Source: Eutreptiella sp. 'Long Island Sound 2002'
Taxonomy: Eukaryota > Euglenozoa > Euglenophyceae > Eutreptiales > Eutreptiaceae
Assembly (NCBI GenBank): GCA_964036045.1
Contig: OZ038400.1
Span: forward strand, 15,249,079-15,313,078
DNA length: 64,000 nucleotides
Direction: 5' to 3'
The position numbers and the translations under genes were made by a program. Of this stretch, positions 24,128-31,971 are shown piece by piece. How positions within the stretch are numbered: position 1 is the first letter of the stretch; each line of letters opens with the position of its first letter. A model generated the notes under the pieces. That model searched no databases, was not told the DNA's origin, and was given only the letters and a program-made list of their open reading frames with translations.

Positions 24128-26676
24128 TGTGTGGTGTTTGTGTGTGGGTCCGGGTTGTGTTTGGGCTCGGGTTTCGGCTGCGCCCCGCCACTCCTGGCTG
24201 GGGTGTTGGGGTGGGTGTGTGTTTGTGTGCCCGCTCCGCTTGTACCCCGCCACTCCTGGCTGGGGTGTGCGGTGTGGGTGTGTGTGCTCGGGCTCGGGTT
24301 TCGGCTGCGCCCCGCAACTCCTGGCTGGGGTGTTGGGGTGTGTGCGTGTTCGTGTGCCCGCTCCGCTTGTACCCCGCCACTCCTGGCTGGGGTGTGCGGC
24401 GCGCTCCGCTTGTACCCCGCCACTCCTGGCTGGGGTGTGCGGCGTGGGTGTGTGTGCTTTGGCTTGGGTTTCGGCTGCGCCCCGCCACTCCTGGCTGGGG
24501 TGTTGGGGTGTGTGTGTGCTCGTGCGCCCGCTCCGCTTGTACCCCGCCACTCCTGGCTGGGGTGTGCGGCGTGGGTGTGTGTGCTTTGGCTTGGGTTTCG
24601 GCTGCGCCCCGCCACTCCTGGCTGGGGTGTTGGGGTGTTTGTGTGTTCGTGTGTGCACTCCGCTTGTACCCCACCACTCCTGGCTGGGGTGTGCGGCGCG
24701 CTCCGCTTGTACCCCGCCACTCCTGGCTGGGGTGTGCGGTGTGGGTGTGTGTGCTTTGGCTTGGGTTTCGGCTGCGCCCCGCCACTCCTGGCTGGGGTGT
24801 TGGGGTGTGTGTGTGCTCGTGCGCCCGCTCCGCTTGTACCCCGCCACTCCTGGCTGGGGTGTGCGGCGTGGGTGTGTGTGCTTTGGCTTGGGTTTCGGCT
24901 GCGCCCCGCCACTCCTGGCTGGGGTGTTGGGGTGTGTGCGTGTTCGTGTGCGCGCTCCGCTTGTACCCCGCCACCCCTGGCTGGGGTGCGCGGCGCGCTC
25001 CGCTTGTACCCCGCCACTCCTGGCTGGGGTGTGCGGCGTTGGTGTGTGTGCTTTGGCTTGGGTTTCGGCTGCGCCCCGCCACTCCTGGCTGGGGTGTTGG
25101 GGTGTGTGTGTGCTCGTGCGCCCGCTCCGCTTGTACCCCGCCACTCCTGGCTGGGGTGTGCGGCGTGGGTGTGTGTGCTTTGGCTTGGGTTTCGGCTGCG
25201 CCCCGCCACTCCTGGCTGGGGTGTGCGGCGCGCTCCGCTTGTACCCCGCCACTCCTGGCTGGGGTGTGCGGCGTGGGTGTGTGTGCTTTGGCTTGGGTTT
25301 CGGCTGCGCCCCGCCACTCCTGGCTGGGGTGTTGGGGTGTGTGTGTGCTCGTGCGCCCGCTCCGCTTGTACCCCGCCACTCCTGGCTGGGGTGTGCGGCG
25401 TGGGTGTGTGTGCTTTGGCTTGGGTTTCGGCTGCGCCCCGCCACTCCTGGCTGGGGTGTTGGGGTGTGTGTGTGCTCGTGCGCCCGCTCCGCTTGTACCC
25501 CGCCACTCCTGGCTGGGGTGTGCGGCGTGGGTGTGTGTGCTTTGGCTTGGGTTTCGGCTGCGCCCCGCCACTCCTGGCTGGGGTGTTGGGGTGTGTGCGT
25601 GTTCGTGTGCGCCCTCCGCTTGTACCCCGCCACTCCTGGCTGGGGTGTGCGGCGCGCTCCGCTTGTACCCCGCCACTCCTGGCTGGGGTGTGCCGCGTGG
25701 GTGTGTGTGCTTTGGCTTGGGTTTCGGCTGCGCCCCGCCACTCCTGGCTGGGGTGTTGAGGTGTGTGTGTGCTCGTGCGCCCGCTCCGCTTGTACCCCGC
25801 CACTGCTGGCTGGGGTGTGCGGCGTGGGTGTGTGTGCTTTGGCTTGGGTTTCGGCTGCGCCCCGCCACTCGTGGCTGGGGTGTTGGGGTGTGTGTGTGCT
25901 CGTGCGCCCGCTCCGCTTGTACCCCGCCACTCCTGGCTGGGGTGTGCGGCGTGGGTGTGTGTGCTTTGGCTTGGGTTTCGGCTGCGCCCCGCCACTCCTG
26001 GCTGGGGTGTTGGGGTGTGTGTGTGCTCGTGCGCCCGCTCCGCTTGTACCCCGCCACTCCTAGCTGGGGTGTGCAGCGTGGGTGTGTGTGCTTTGGCTTG
26101 GGTTTCGGCTGTGCCCCGCCACTCCTGGCTGGGGTGTTGGGGTGTGTGCGTGTTCGTGTGCGCCCTCCGCTTGTACCCCGCCACTCCTGGCTGGGGTGTG
26201 CGGCGCGCTCCGCTTGTACCCCGCCACTCCTGGCTGGGGTGTGCCGCGTGGGTGTGTGTGCTTATGCTTGGGTTTCGGCTGCGCCCCGCCACTCCTGGCT
26301 GGGGTGTTGAGGTGTGTGTGTGCTCGTGCGCCCGCTCCGCTTGTACCCCGCCACTCCTGGCTGGGGTGTGCGGCGTGGGTGTGTGTGCTTTGGCTTGGGT
26401 TTCGGCTGCGCCCCGCCACTCCTGGCTGGGGTGTTGGGGTGTGTGTGTGCTCGCGCGCCCGCTCCGCTTGTACCCCGCCACTCCTGGCTGGGGTGTGCGG
26501 CGTGGGTGTGTGTGCTTTGGCTTGGGTTTCGGCTGCGCCCCGCCACTCATGGCTGGGGTGTTGGGGTGTGTGCGTGTTCGTGTGCGCGCTCCGCTTGTAC
26601 CCCGCCACTCCTGGCTGGGGTGTGCGGCGCGCTCCGCTTGTACCCCGCCACTCCTGGCTGGGGTGTGCGGCGTGGG
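24128..26676. repeat. 127-bp minisatellite of palindromic cores
   Basis: About 20 units of roughly 127 bp (e.g. GGCGTGGGTG at 24,441 and 24,568), with an optional ~41-bp extra half-unit. Each unit contains two copies of a short near-palindrome with arms CCCCGCCA and TGGCTGGGG around a CTCC loop, about 40 copies in all. Between them lie GT-rich and GCTCCGCTTGTA segments. The repeat has almost no stop codons in any frame, giving open frames up to 864 codons on both strands. These are composition artefacts, because the 127-bp period rotates the frame each unit. Confidence 0.93.
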
Positions 26677-26687
26677 GAACCTCCCCA
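26677..26687. repeat. Target-site duplication, right copy
   Basis: GAACCTCCCCA, identical to 23,633-23,643, directly adjoining the end of the minisatellite. Confidence 0.85.
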
Positions 26688-26857
26688 CTAAACACATCCC
26701 TCTCATAGTCTGCAAGAATTTTCTTTCTCATGAGCTCCACCTCCGGAGACACAATAGGCTCTTGGGCGGCCACCATGCCGCCCACACGAGAAGCCGCCAA
26801 CAATTTGGTGGCGCCATTCGTTTTTCGGTAGCGCTTGACGGTAGTGGCCCCACCACT
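26677..26857 (-). pseudogene. pol: Pol linker between TGA and nested insertion
   Basis: About 60 codons continuing the protease frame after the TGA at 26,858-26,860, with no further stop. The segment is basic, then ends in ILADYERDVFSGEV, which matches the conserved 'eyadVFse' lead-in just before Ty3/gypsy reverse transcriptase. It is cut immediately after GEV by the nested insertion, and GEV recurs at the other edge of the insertion. This shows that the frame belongs to pol and that the TGA interrupts it. Confidence 0.8.
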
Positions 26858-28351
26858 TCATAATTCTCTCTCAATCTTGGCAATGCGTGAACGCACGCAT
26901 TCTTGCGCCTCCAAATCTTCGGGGGTGGGGTCAAGAGTAACGGGGGCGAGGAGTTTTTTATGAGTCGCTTGGTATGTGAGGGAACGCACGGAAACCAAAT
27001 GGTTCGGCACCCTCTCATCCTCGGACTCCTCCTCCGAAGTCATACCCGGCTCGTCGTCCGTGTCTGGGTTAGGAACGGCCGGCGCCAAAACGGAAGCCAC
27101 ATGACATTTAGTAGCCCTCAAATTTTCATCCGCAAGCCCCCCGTCCACGTATAGCGCCACCGTGGACCACTCCCGTTGCGCGAGGGGCGTGAGGTTATCA
27201 TCCTGGTAAAGACGGGCCTTAGTCTCCGGCCCAGGAAGGTGATACCCTTGCAAGGTAACCTCCATAAGGGGCTTCCACCACTCTCTATGAGTCCACTTCG
27301 GCCCTACGACGATAGCTCGTAGTCTTTCTTGCCGAATTTTGCGAACACAATCGGAAAACCGATGATATGGCGGGCACATCCAATACAATTTGGATGGGTC
27401 CGCGGGAGTGGAGAAGAAATCATCTTGCGGTGAAACCCAACGGGTAGCCTGAGCAATACCCGGGACCCTATTGAAGGCGTCCACGTCGGGGTTTTTGCCA
27501 AATTGTTTTTTCACACGCCCGGCCCAATATGGCGTGAGGCCATAGTCAGACTGCTTCCACGTGGTCCCATCACGCCGTGTAGGTAAGACGTCACGGGCAA
27601 GTTTTTCGGGAGCAAATTCCACAAGCTCCAACGCACAAGCCCGGTCCTGCACGGGGGCCACGGAAGAAGCCGTCAAGGCATAGGATATGTATTTCTCGGC
27701 CTCAACACGGTTAGGGGGTTCGCCATCAGGGGGCGTAACCACAATTGCTGGGGCCGGGGGAAGGGGTGCGCCTGCTCCAATGATGAGAACGGTCACGCCC
27801 CACACAGACTTACGTGACACCTTACCATGAATGGGTTTGACCAAAAATGGTTTGCCGGTTCGTGGAACCTCACGGAAGTCCTCAATCCAAAAACGAGGGT
27901 GCACTGGATGGTGAGAGTACAAACAATTGAAACGGGCAAAATGGCTCACACAATGTTCGTAGCCCCATGGGTGCCCCAAAACCACATCCCAAGGTAAATT
28001 CGGGACAAGGTATGGGGGCACGCCATATTGGGCAACACGCGGAAGTGGAACACTACCATCCACAACCCCCGTAAATTGAATTTTGACGTCTATTTGTTCG
28101 TCACCCCCCGGCAATGGCGTCTCGTTATCTGCTTGCAATAGGCGCCTCCGTTGAGGGGATTCATATTTTTCGGAAATTTGTTCTCCGAAAACATTTGGGT
28201 TCGCCAAAGCGACCGCTTGACACCCGAAATCCACCAACACACGGAGAGTTTTGAGCTCTCCATTAGGCAAAACAACCTGAACGGAGAGTTCGGTCTGAAC
28301 CTCACTAGTCACGATATGCCCCTTCATGACTCTCGAAGGAACGAGAGCCAC
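26858..28351 (-). CDS. pol: Pol N-terminal part: retropepsin plus possible Dam-like methyltransferase domain
   Basis: 497 codons, numbered from the GTG codon at 28,351; there is no ATG here and the frame opens at 28,411. Residues ~22-135 look like a retropepsin: strand VLV, then D41-F-G where Asp-Ser/Thr-Gly is expected, and later WDVVLGHPW (121-129), the usual W/Y-D-x-I/V-L-G-x-x-W block. Residues ~265-395 contain DVDAF (289-293), WMCPPY (324-329), IVVGPKW (347-353) and REWWKPL (356-362). This order matches the segment of DIRS/Ngaro-type elements annotated as Dam-like N6-adenine methyltransferase. The frame ends at TGA 26,858-26,860 and stays open beyond it. The Phe in the protease triad and this TGA suggest decay. 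Protease is likely; methyltransferase is a pattern match only. Confidence 0.7.
   Translation of the reverse strand: MALVPSRVMKGHIVTSEVQTELSVQVVLPNGELKTLRVLVDFGCQAVALANPNVFGEQISEKYESPQRRRLLQADNETPLPGGDEQIDVKIQFTGVVDGSVPLPRVAQYGVPPYLVPNLPWDVVLGHPWGYEHCVSHFARFNCLYSHHPVHPRFWIEDFREVPRTGKPFLVKPIHGKVSRKSVWGVTVLIIGAGAPLPPAPAIVVTPPDGEPPNRVEAEKYISYALTASSVAPVQDRACALELVEFAPEKLARDVLPTRRDGTTWKQSDYGLTPYWAGRVKKQFGKNPDVDAFNRVPGIAQATRWVSPQDDFFSTPADPSKLYWMCPPYHRFSDCVRKIRQERLRAIVVGPKWTHREWWKPLMEVTLQGYHLPGPETKARLYQDDNLTPLAQREWSTVALYVDGGLADENLRATKCHVASVLAPAVPNPDTDDEPGMTSEEESEDERVPNHLVSVRSLTYQATHKKLLAPVTLDPTPEDLEAQECVRSRIAKIEREL
27165..27560 (-). other. Possible Dam-like methyltransferase domain within pol
   Basis: Codons ~265-395 of the frame above. 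Seen: an acidic-hydrophobic DVDAF start, a CPPY tetrad at the place of the adenine-methyltransferase [DNS]PP[YFW] motif, an LRAIVVGPKW strand and an REWWKPL block. In DIRS-like elements the comparable segment (vDxFxxx ... xxPP ... lVxPxWxxxxWxxxL) lies after RNase H. Here it lies between protease and reverse transcriptase. Cys replaces Asp/Asn in the PP motif, so activity is doubtful. An alternative is a non-enzymatic relic fold kept for structure. Confidence 0.45.
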
Positions 28352-28411
28352 CGTAGCATCATGGGGGCGCCCGATGTTTGCTTCTGTCGAAGGGGGCTCC
28401 TCATGGCGCTC
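28324..28411 (-). other. gag-pol -1 frame overlap
   Basis: The pol frame is open from just after a TAG at 28,412-28,414, while gag stops at 28,324-28,326, giving an 88-bp overlap in the -1 frame. This suggests programmed -1 frameshifting. No textbook X-XXY-YYZ heptamer is visible in register. The nearest candidate is the C-run on the minus strand at about 28,391-28,396 (AGC CCC CTT in gag frame), where only the P-site codon would re-pair perfectly. A decayed junction is also possible. Confidence 0.5.
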
Positions 28412-31254
28412 CTACCAACGTCCGCGCCCATACGGCGCCCCCTTGCCTCCCTTGTCGCCCCACCGCCCTTATCGCCCTTATCGCCACCAAAGCCCTTAGG
28501 CTTTCCACCTTTAGGCTTACCCCCTTTGACGGCCCACTCGTTGTTCTGAGGAACCGCCCAATGGGAGTCATTGCACGGGGAATTGGGTCTACACACCCAA
28601 AGGGTGCTATTGGTGGCACCCCAATCAATACGGTAGTCCATTTCTGTTTGTCTACGCTTTTTCCAATGCTTGGAACATGGAACCCAAACGGGTTGATTGG
28701 AATTGGGGCCGGCGGTTTTCTTTGCCGTGGGTTTAGGATGGCCCACGGCATTGACGGAGGTATCCGTACGCTCGGCGCCACTTGAGTCCGCCGTAGCATC
28801 CGCATTAACCGCATGCACCGCGGTTTTGAGGGGAGAAGGTTTGTGGGTGTAGGTCACCGTAGTTTTATCCGCTTCGTCGAGGCGTTCGAGTGATTCACGC
28901 TTCGAAACCTCTTTGTAAGCCAGCGCGTAGATATCCGCAGGCTGCAAGCGAGGTCTACGGCGTTCCACCTTCATAGTCTGGCCGTTGGCATGGGGTGAAT
29001 TGTTGAGCTGCAAGACCCATTCCAGTAGTTCCGGGTCTTTACAATCAACTATCGCCCCAGGGCCCGCATAGGAGACAATCTCGGGCACTGCACGGCTATA
29101 TCGAGAGCAATACCTCTTGAGCTCTCTTTCGAAAGGGGCACGACCCGGTGAAGGGTCGAGACCATTAAAATCAACCGTGCAACTGCCCCCAGAGAGTTTA
29201 GCCTCTTTTTGCACCACCTTCTCCTTGATCCACGGGAGTTTGGCGAGAAGCACCTCCCGGACCACATGGGGGCGGGTCTCATTGGTCAGAGGCAACATAC
29301 GTTGCCAACGAGTGAAAAAATCCTCCAAGTCCACACTGGACACCTTCCCCTTGACCACCCTAGGCTCAAGAGCTCGCCACCGTTCATCGGCCCTCGAGGG
29401 GTCGTATTCATGGTAACGGTGCTCCAAAAAATCCCACAACTCTTTGAGGGTGGGCATGGTTCTTGGGTGTTGCGTGAATTCGGCCACGCGGGTGTTGATG
29501 ATTCCCTTGAGCCACGGGGGAAGGGTACTCAACACCATCCGAGCCTCGTTCGCTTTGCGATAGGCCGTATCACACCCCCCCAACCTTTGGTAGAGCTTCT
29601 CCACCCACTCGTCATAGTCCCTCTGATGCCCACTAAAATGTGGTGCCGGCATGTCGCTGTTCTCAACAGCTTTGGTGTAGCTGTTTTGCACCATAGGCAT
29701 CTGGTATGGGTGGTAAGCGGAGGGAGCCGTGGTTGGGGGTGCACCTGGTGCAACCTTCACGGGAGAAACCGTGCACGTGTCCGTAGGGTGCGACGGCGTG
29801 AAAGAAGGTCTCCCGGGGGAAGTGAAAATGTTTTTGGTGAGGGGGTTGATCTCCCTCTCCGCACCGGTGTAAGGAGCCGTAGGCTCCAAGGGGGGTTGTT
29901 CACTCCTTGGCGCCGCCCTCCATTCGGGGACCGCGGTTTCTTTTTGTTTATCCGTGGCTCCCCTCCACGAAGGAGTTGTTGGCTCCTCGTGGTCGGTGTG
30001 TGTGTGTCGTTCCTCCTCCCCCCTCGGCCACCCAGAGTCCACACAAGCGTGCGGATGGTAGATGCAATCGTGGGATGGGTGGCCAGAAAAAGGAATGGGA
30101 CATCCACCACCGGATGAACCAGATGGCGCGCCCATGGGCGCCGTAGGCGCCGTCGTTGGTTCAGGAACGGGCGGGGCCGTAGATGGCGGGGGCGGAACAC
30201 GCACAGGGGGCTCCGTAGGAGTGGCGTACCACCGATCCCACTCATCGAGCCTGGATGTCAGGGCATCACAACGCGCAGCGAGCGTTTCAAGCGCGCGAAA
30301 GCACTTAGCCGTGTTGCTGTTGCACATCTTGAGATGATCCGCAACACCGGCCGCAACCCCCTTAGATTCACGCTGATAGCCCCGAACCACCTCCTCCTGC
30401 TTAGCAAGAGTAGACAGGATCTGGGACATCCGATCCCCGTAGGACTGGCTGATGCCCGTGACAGCGGCCACAGCCTGGGAAAGCTCCCGATGGGACCGCT
30501 GCAGCTCTTGATTCTGAGCCTGCAGGTCACGCACCTGAGCCGTGAGAGCTTGGATGCACGTCTCAAAGTGCACCACACACCTAGGACAGTCACAGGTGTG
30601 CTTGAGATCGGCCGCCCCCCTGGCACGAGGGGGACCCCCATGATGGTGGGTCGAAGGACCCCCGCCCCAACGGGGAGGCAATGACCCGTCACCGCCGCCA
30701 CCAGCAGCCCCACCAGCCACGGAGGGACCAGAGGACCCCCCCGTAGAACGCTGAGGGCGTGCCGGGCGTGCCGTAACAGGTGCAGGCGCCCCCCCACTCG
30801 ATGAATGCCCCCCCCCTGAACTCCCACCCTGGGATGGCCGGATCAGGTACGGGATTCCTTCCACGTGCTCGATGTAGGCCACCCGCTGCGGTGATGGGGG
30901 CGGGGAAACAGGATCCACAGGATTGGGCTGAGGGGGCGGCGGTGGAGATTCTTCCACTACAATACACTGAGGGGATTGATGAACCACCGTAGGTGGCAGA
31001 TCCCGCGAAACTGGGGCAAAAACATGTTTCGCGCCCGTTGTGGCCTCTGGAGCCCCCCCCCAATTGGGAATTGCCCGTGATTGGGGTTCCTCCATACGAG
31101 ATGCAGTTGTGGGGGGAGAGACCAAATTTATTGGGAGGGTTGCTGAACCTCCCTCCACCGGATTCTCTCCCCCCCAGCACAAATTGCCAACCATTGGCAC
31201 CGCCGGGGACTCATCCACTAGGGATGGGCGATCGTTCGTGCCACTCATAGGCAC
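28324..31254 (-). CDS. gag: Gag polyprotein (coiled coil, capsid-like region, basic C-terminus)
   Basis: 976 codons from ATG 31,254, forming the structural protein of the retrotransposon particle. Residues 1-215 are Pro/Gly/Ser-rich and carry two more acidic Ser-Pro motifs. A CDCPRC cluster (221-226) precedes a predicted coiled coil (about 228-335). After a Pro-rich linker, residues ~535-690 (APHFSGHQRDYDEWVEKLYQ onward, with YRKANEARMVLSTLPPWL) have the helical, Trp/Leu-rich character of retrotransposon capsid. The C-terminus is Lys/Gly/Arg-rich, suited to nucleic-acid binding, but I see no classic CX2CX4HX4C knuckle; Cys860, His863, Cys888, Cys894 and His898 are a looser cluster. It overlaps pol in the -1 frame (28,324-28,411). 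Capsid assignment rests on position and composition. Confidence 0.75.
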   Translation of the reverse strand: MPMSGTNDRPSLVDESPAVPMVGNLCWGGENPVEGGSATLPINLVSPPTTASRMEEPQSRAIPNWGGAPEATTGAKHVFAPVSRDLPPTVVHQSPQCIVVEESPPPPPQPNPVDPVSPPPSPQRVAYIEHVEGIPYLIRPSQGGSSGGGHSSSGGAPAPVTARPARPQRSTGGSSGPSVAGGAAGGGGDGSLPPRWGGGPSTHHHGGPPRARGAADLKHTCDCPRCVVHFETCIQALTAQVRDLQAQNQELQRSHRELSQAVAAVTGISQSYGDRMSQILSTLAKQEEVVRGYQRESKGVAAGVADHLKMCNSNTAKCFRALETLAARCDALTSRLDEWDRWYATPTEPPVRVPPPPSTAPPVPEPTTAPTAPMGAPSGSSGGGCPIPFSGHPSHDCIYHPHACVDSGWPRGEEERHTHTDHEEPTTPSWRGATDKQKETAVPEWRAAPRSEQPPLEPTAPYTGAEREINPLTKNIFTSPGRPSFTPSHPTDTCTVSPVKVAPGAPPTTAPSAYHPYQMPMVQNSYTKAVENSDMPAPHFSGHQRDYDEWVEKLYQRLGGCDTAYRKANEARMVLSTLPPWLKGIINTRVAEFTQHPRTMPTLKELWDFLEHRYHEYDPSRADERWRALEPRVVKGKVSSVDLEDFFTRWQRMLPLTNETRPHVVREVLLAKLPWIKEKVVQKEAKLSGGSCTVDFNGLDPSPGRAPFERELKRYCSRYSRAVPEIVSYAGPGAIVDCKDPELLEWVLQLNNSPHANGQTMKVERRRPRLQPADIYALAYKEVSKRESLERLDEADKTTVTYTHKPSPLKTAVHAVNADATADSSGAERTDTSVNAVGHPKPTAKKTAGPNSNQPVWVPCSKHWKKRRQTEMDYRIDWGATNSTLWVCRPNSPCNDSHWAVPQNNEWAVKGGKPKGGKPKGFGGDKGDKGGGATREARGRRMGADVGRSAMRSPLRQKQTSGAPMMLRWLSFLRES

Positions 31255-31272
31255 AGGAGACGTAGGGGGGGA

Positions 31273-31962
31273 CTACTCGACGAAAACCGGACGGTCCTTC
31301 ACGCCGCTCATGGGCGCTGGGGACTCCTCCACAACAATACATTGGGGGGCCGGAGAGTCCTCCACCACGATGTAGTGGGGCTCCGGGGATTCCTCCACGA
31401 GCATGGGGCGATCCCTGGTCCCAGACATAGGCACGGCAGGCGACGAGGCCACGGAAATAGGGGAATGATGGCGGGCCCGACGTTCCAACACCCCAATCTC
31501 CTCGTCCTCATCGTCGCTCCCCTGCTCCAACGCTGGGGGGAACCACTGGTCACACTCATCCTCCTCGATTTGTGTGGGGGATTCCAGGATGAGCATCGGA
31601 TTGAGCCTGGATCCACTGGGGGGGGCATGGGGTGCCTCCAGGGCAGGAGATTCCTCCACCAGGGAGGGAAATCGCCGCGATCCGCTCATTGGAGCGGGCG
31701 ACGAATCCACTATAGTGGGATTCTGCCTGCTTCCCGACAGGGCCTGTTGGATTAGGACCACGGCCTCGCGAGCCGGCCCCAGGCGGTCGTATGGATCAGG
31801 GGTAGACGGGCCTACTCGACGATTTTCGGCATCGAGCTGGTCAACAATAGGCCTGATGGGCCCTGCCGCGAACAGGTTCTTCCTGACCTGGGGCTCTGGC
31901 AACTCCCTCAACGACGGAGGAGTGTCAGAGTCGACCACGATTGGCCCCATTGGCGAGGCCAT
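31273..31962 (-). CDS. gag: Gag N-terminal segment with repeated acidic Ser-Pro motifs
   Basis: A 229-codon segment starting at ATG 31,962 and ending at TAG 31,273-31,275. The frame continues after the TAG into the main gag frame, whose next ATG is 31,254. The stop sits inside a motif copy where other copies have Glu or Asp, so a single-base nonsense change is the simplest reading. The segment is Pro/Ser/acidic and largely low-complexity. About eight copies of a hydrophobic triplet followed by acidic residues and Ser-Pro occur (e.g. IVVEDSP, IVVEESP, LVEESP), several preceded by MSG. Residues 149-156 are a run of Asp/Glu. Readthrough or internal initiation would be needed to join it to the capsid part. 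Confidence 0.6.
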   Translation of the reverse strand: MASPMGPIVVDSDTPPSLRELPEPQVRKNLFAAGPIRPIVDQLDAENRRVGPSTPDPYDRLGPAREAVVLIQQALSGSRQNPTIVDSSPAPMSGSRRFPSLVEESPALEAPHAPPSGSRLNPMLILESPTQIEEDECDQWFPPALEQGSDDEDEEIGVLERRARHHSPISVASSPAVPMSGTRDRPMLVEESPEPHYIVVEDSPAPQCIVVEESPAPMSGVKDRPVFVE

Positions 31963-31971
31963 CGTACCTCA

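Larger units (their letters stand above)
23644..26676 (-). mobile_element. 3.03-kb nested insertion in pol (minisatellite-bearing retroposon-like)
   Basis: Flanked by 11-bp direct repeats GAACCTCCCCA at 23,633-23,643 and 26,677-26,687. Removing 3,044 bp (insert plus one repeat) brings the protease and reverse-transcriptase frames into phase and joins VFSGEV to RLRPGQ at a shared GEV, so this is a discrete insertion with a target-site duplication. Read on the minus strand it has a tandem array at one end (127-bp period), a ~480-bp unique stretch, and a (CCTA)n tail at 23,644-23,660. A 5' tandem array, short unique 3' part, simple-repeat tail and 11-bp duplication resemble a non-LTR retroposon. 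No terminal inverted repeats or coding domain are visible. The class is inferred; insertion itself is well supported. Confidence 0.85.

Noticed and set aside
24128-26676. CRISPR-like alternation of palindromic repeats and spacers
   Set aside because: Spacers are themselves repeated, the context is a eukaryotic retrotransposon, and no cas genes are present; it is a minisatellite.
23633-26687. Spliced intron in pol (GT/AG ends near the insertion edges)
   Set aside because: Exact 11-bp flanking repeats and 3,044-bp frame arithmetic fit insertion with target duplication better; the minisatellite content is not intron-like.
23777-26863. Six overlapping open frames of 366-864 codons on both strands
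   Set aside because: The minisatellite lacks stop triplets in all frames; the 127-bp period rotates frames; peptides are low-complexity repeats.
28324-28411. Canonical -1 slippery heptamer
   Set aside because: No X-XXY-YYZ heptamer is in gag register within the overlap; only a partial C-run candidate.
29209-30117. 302-codon plus-strand open frame opposite gag
   Set aside because: Antisense shadow of the GC-rich gag reading frame; no domain recognised.
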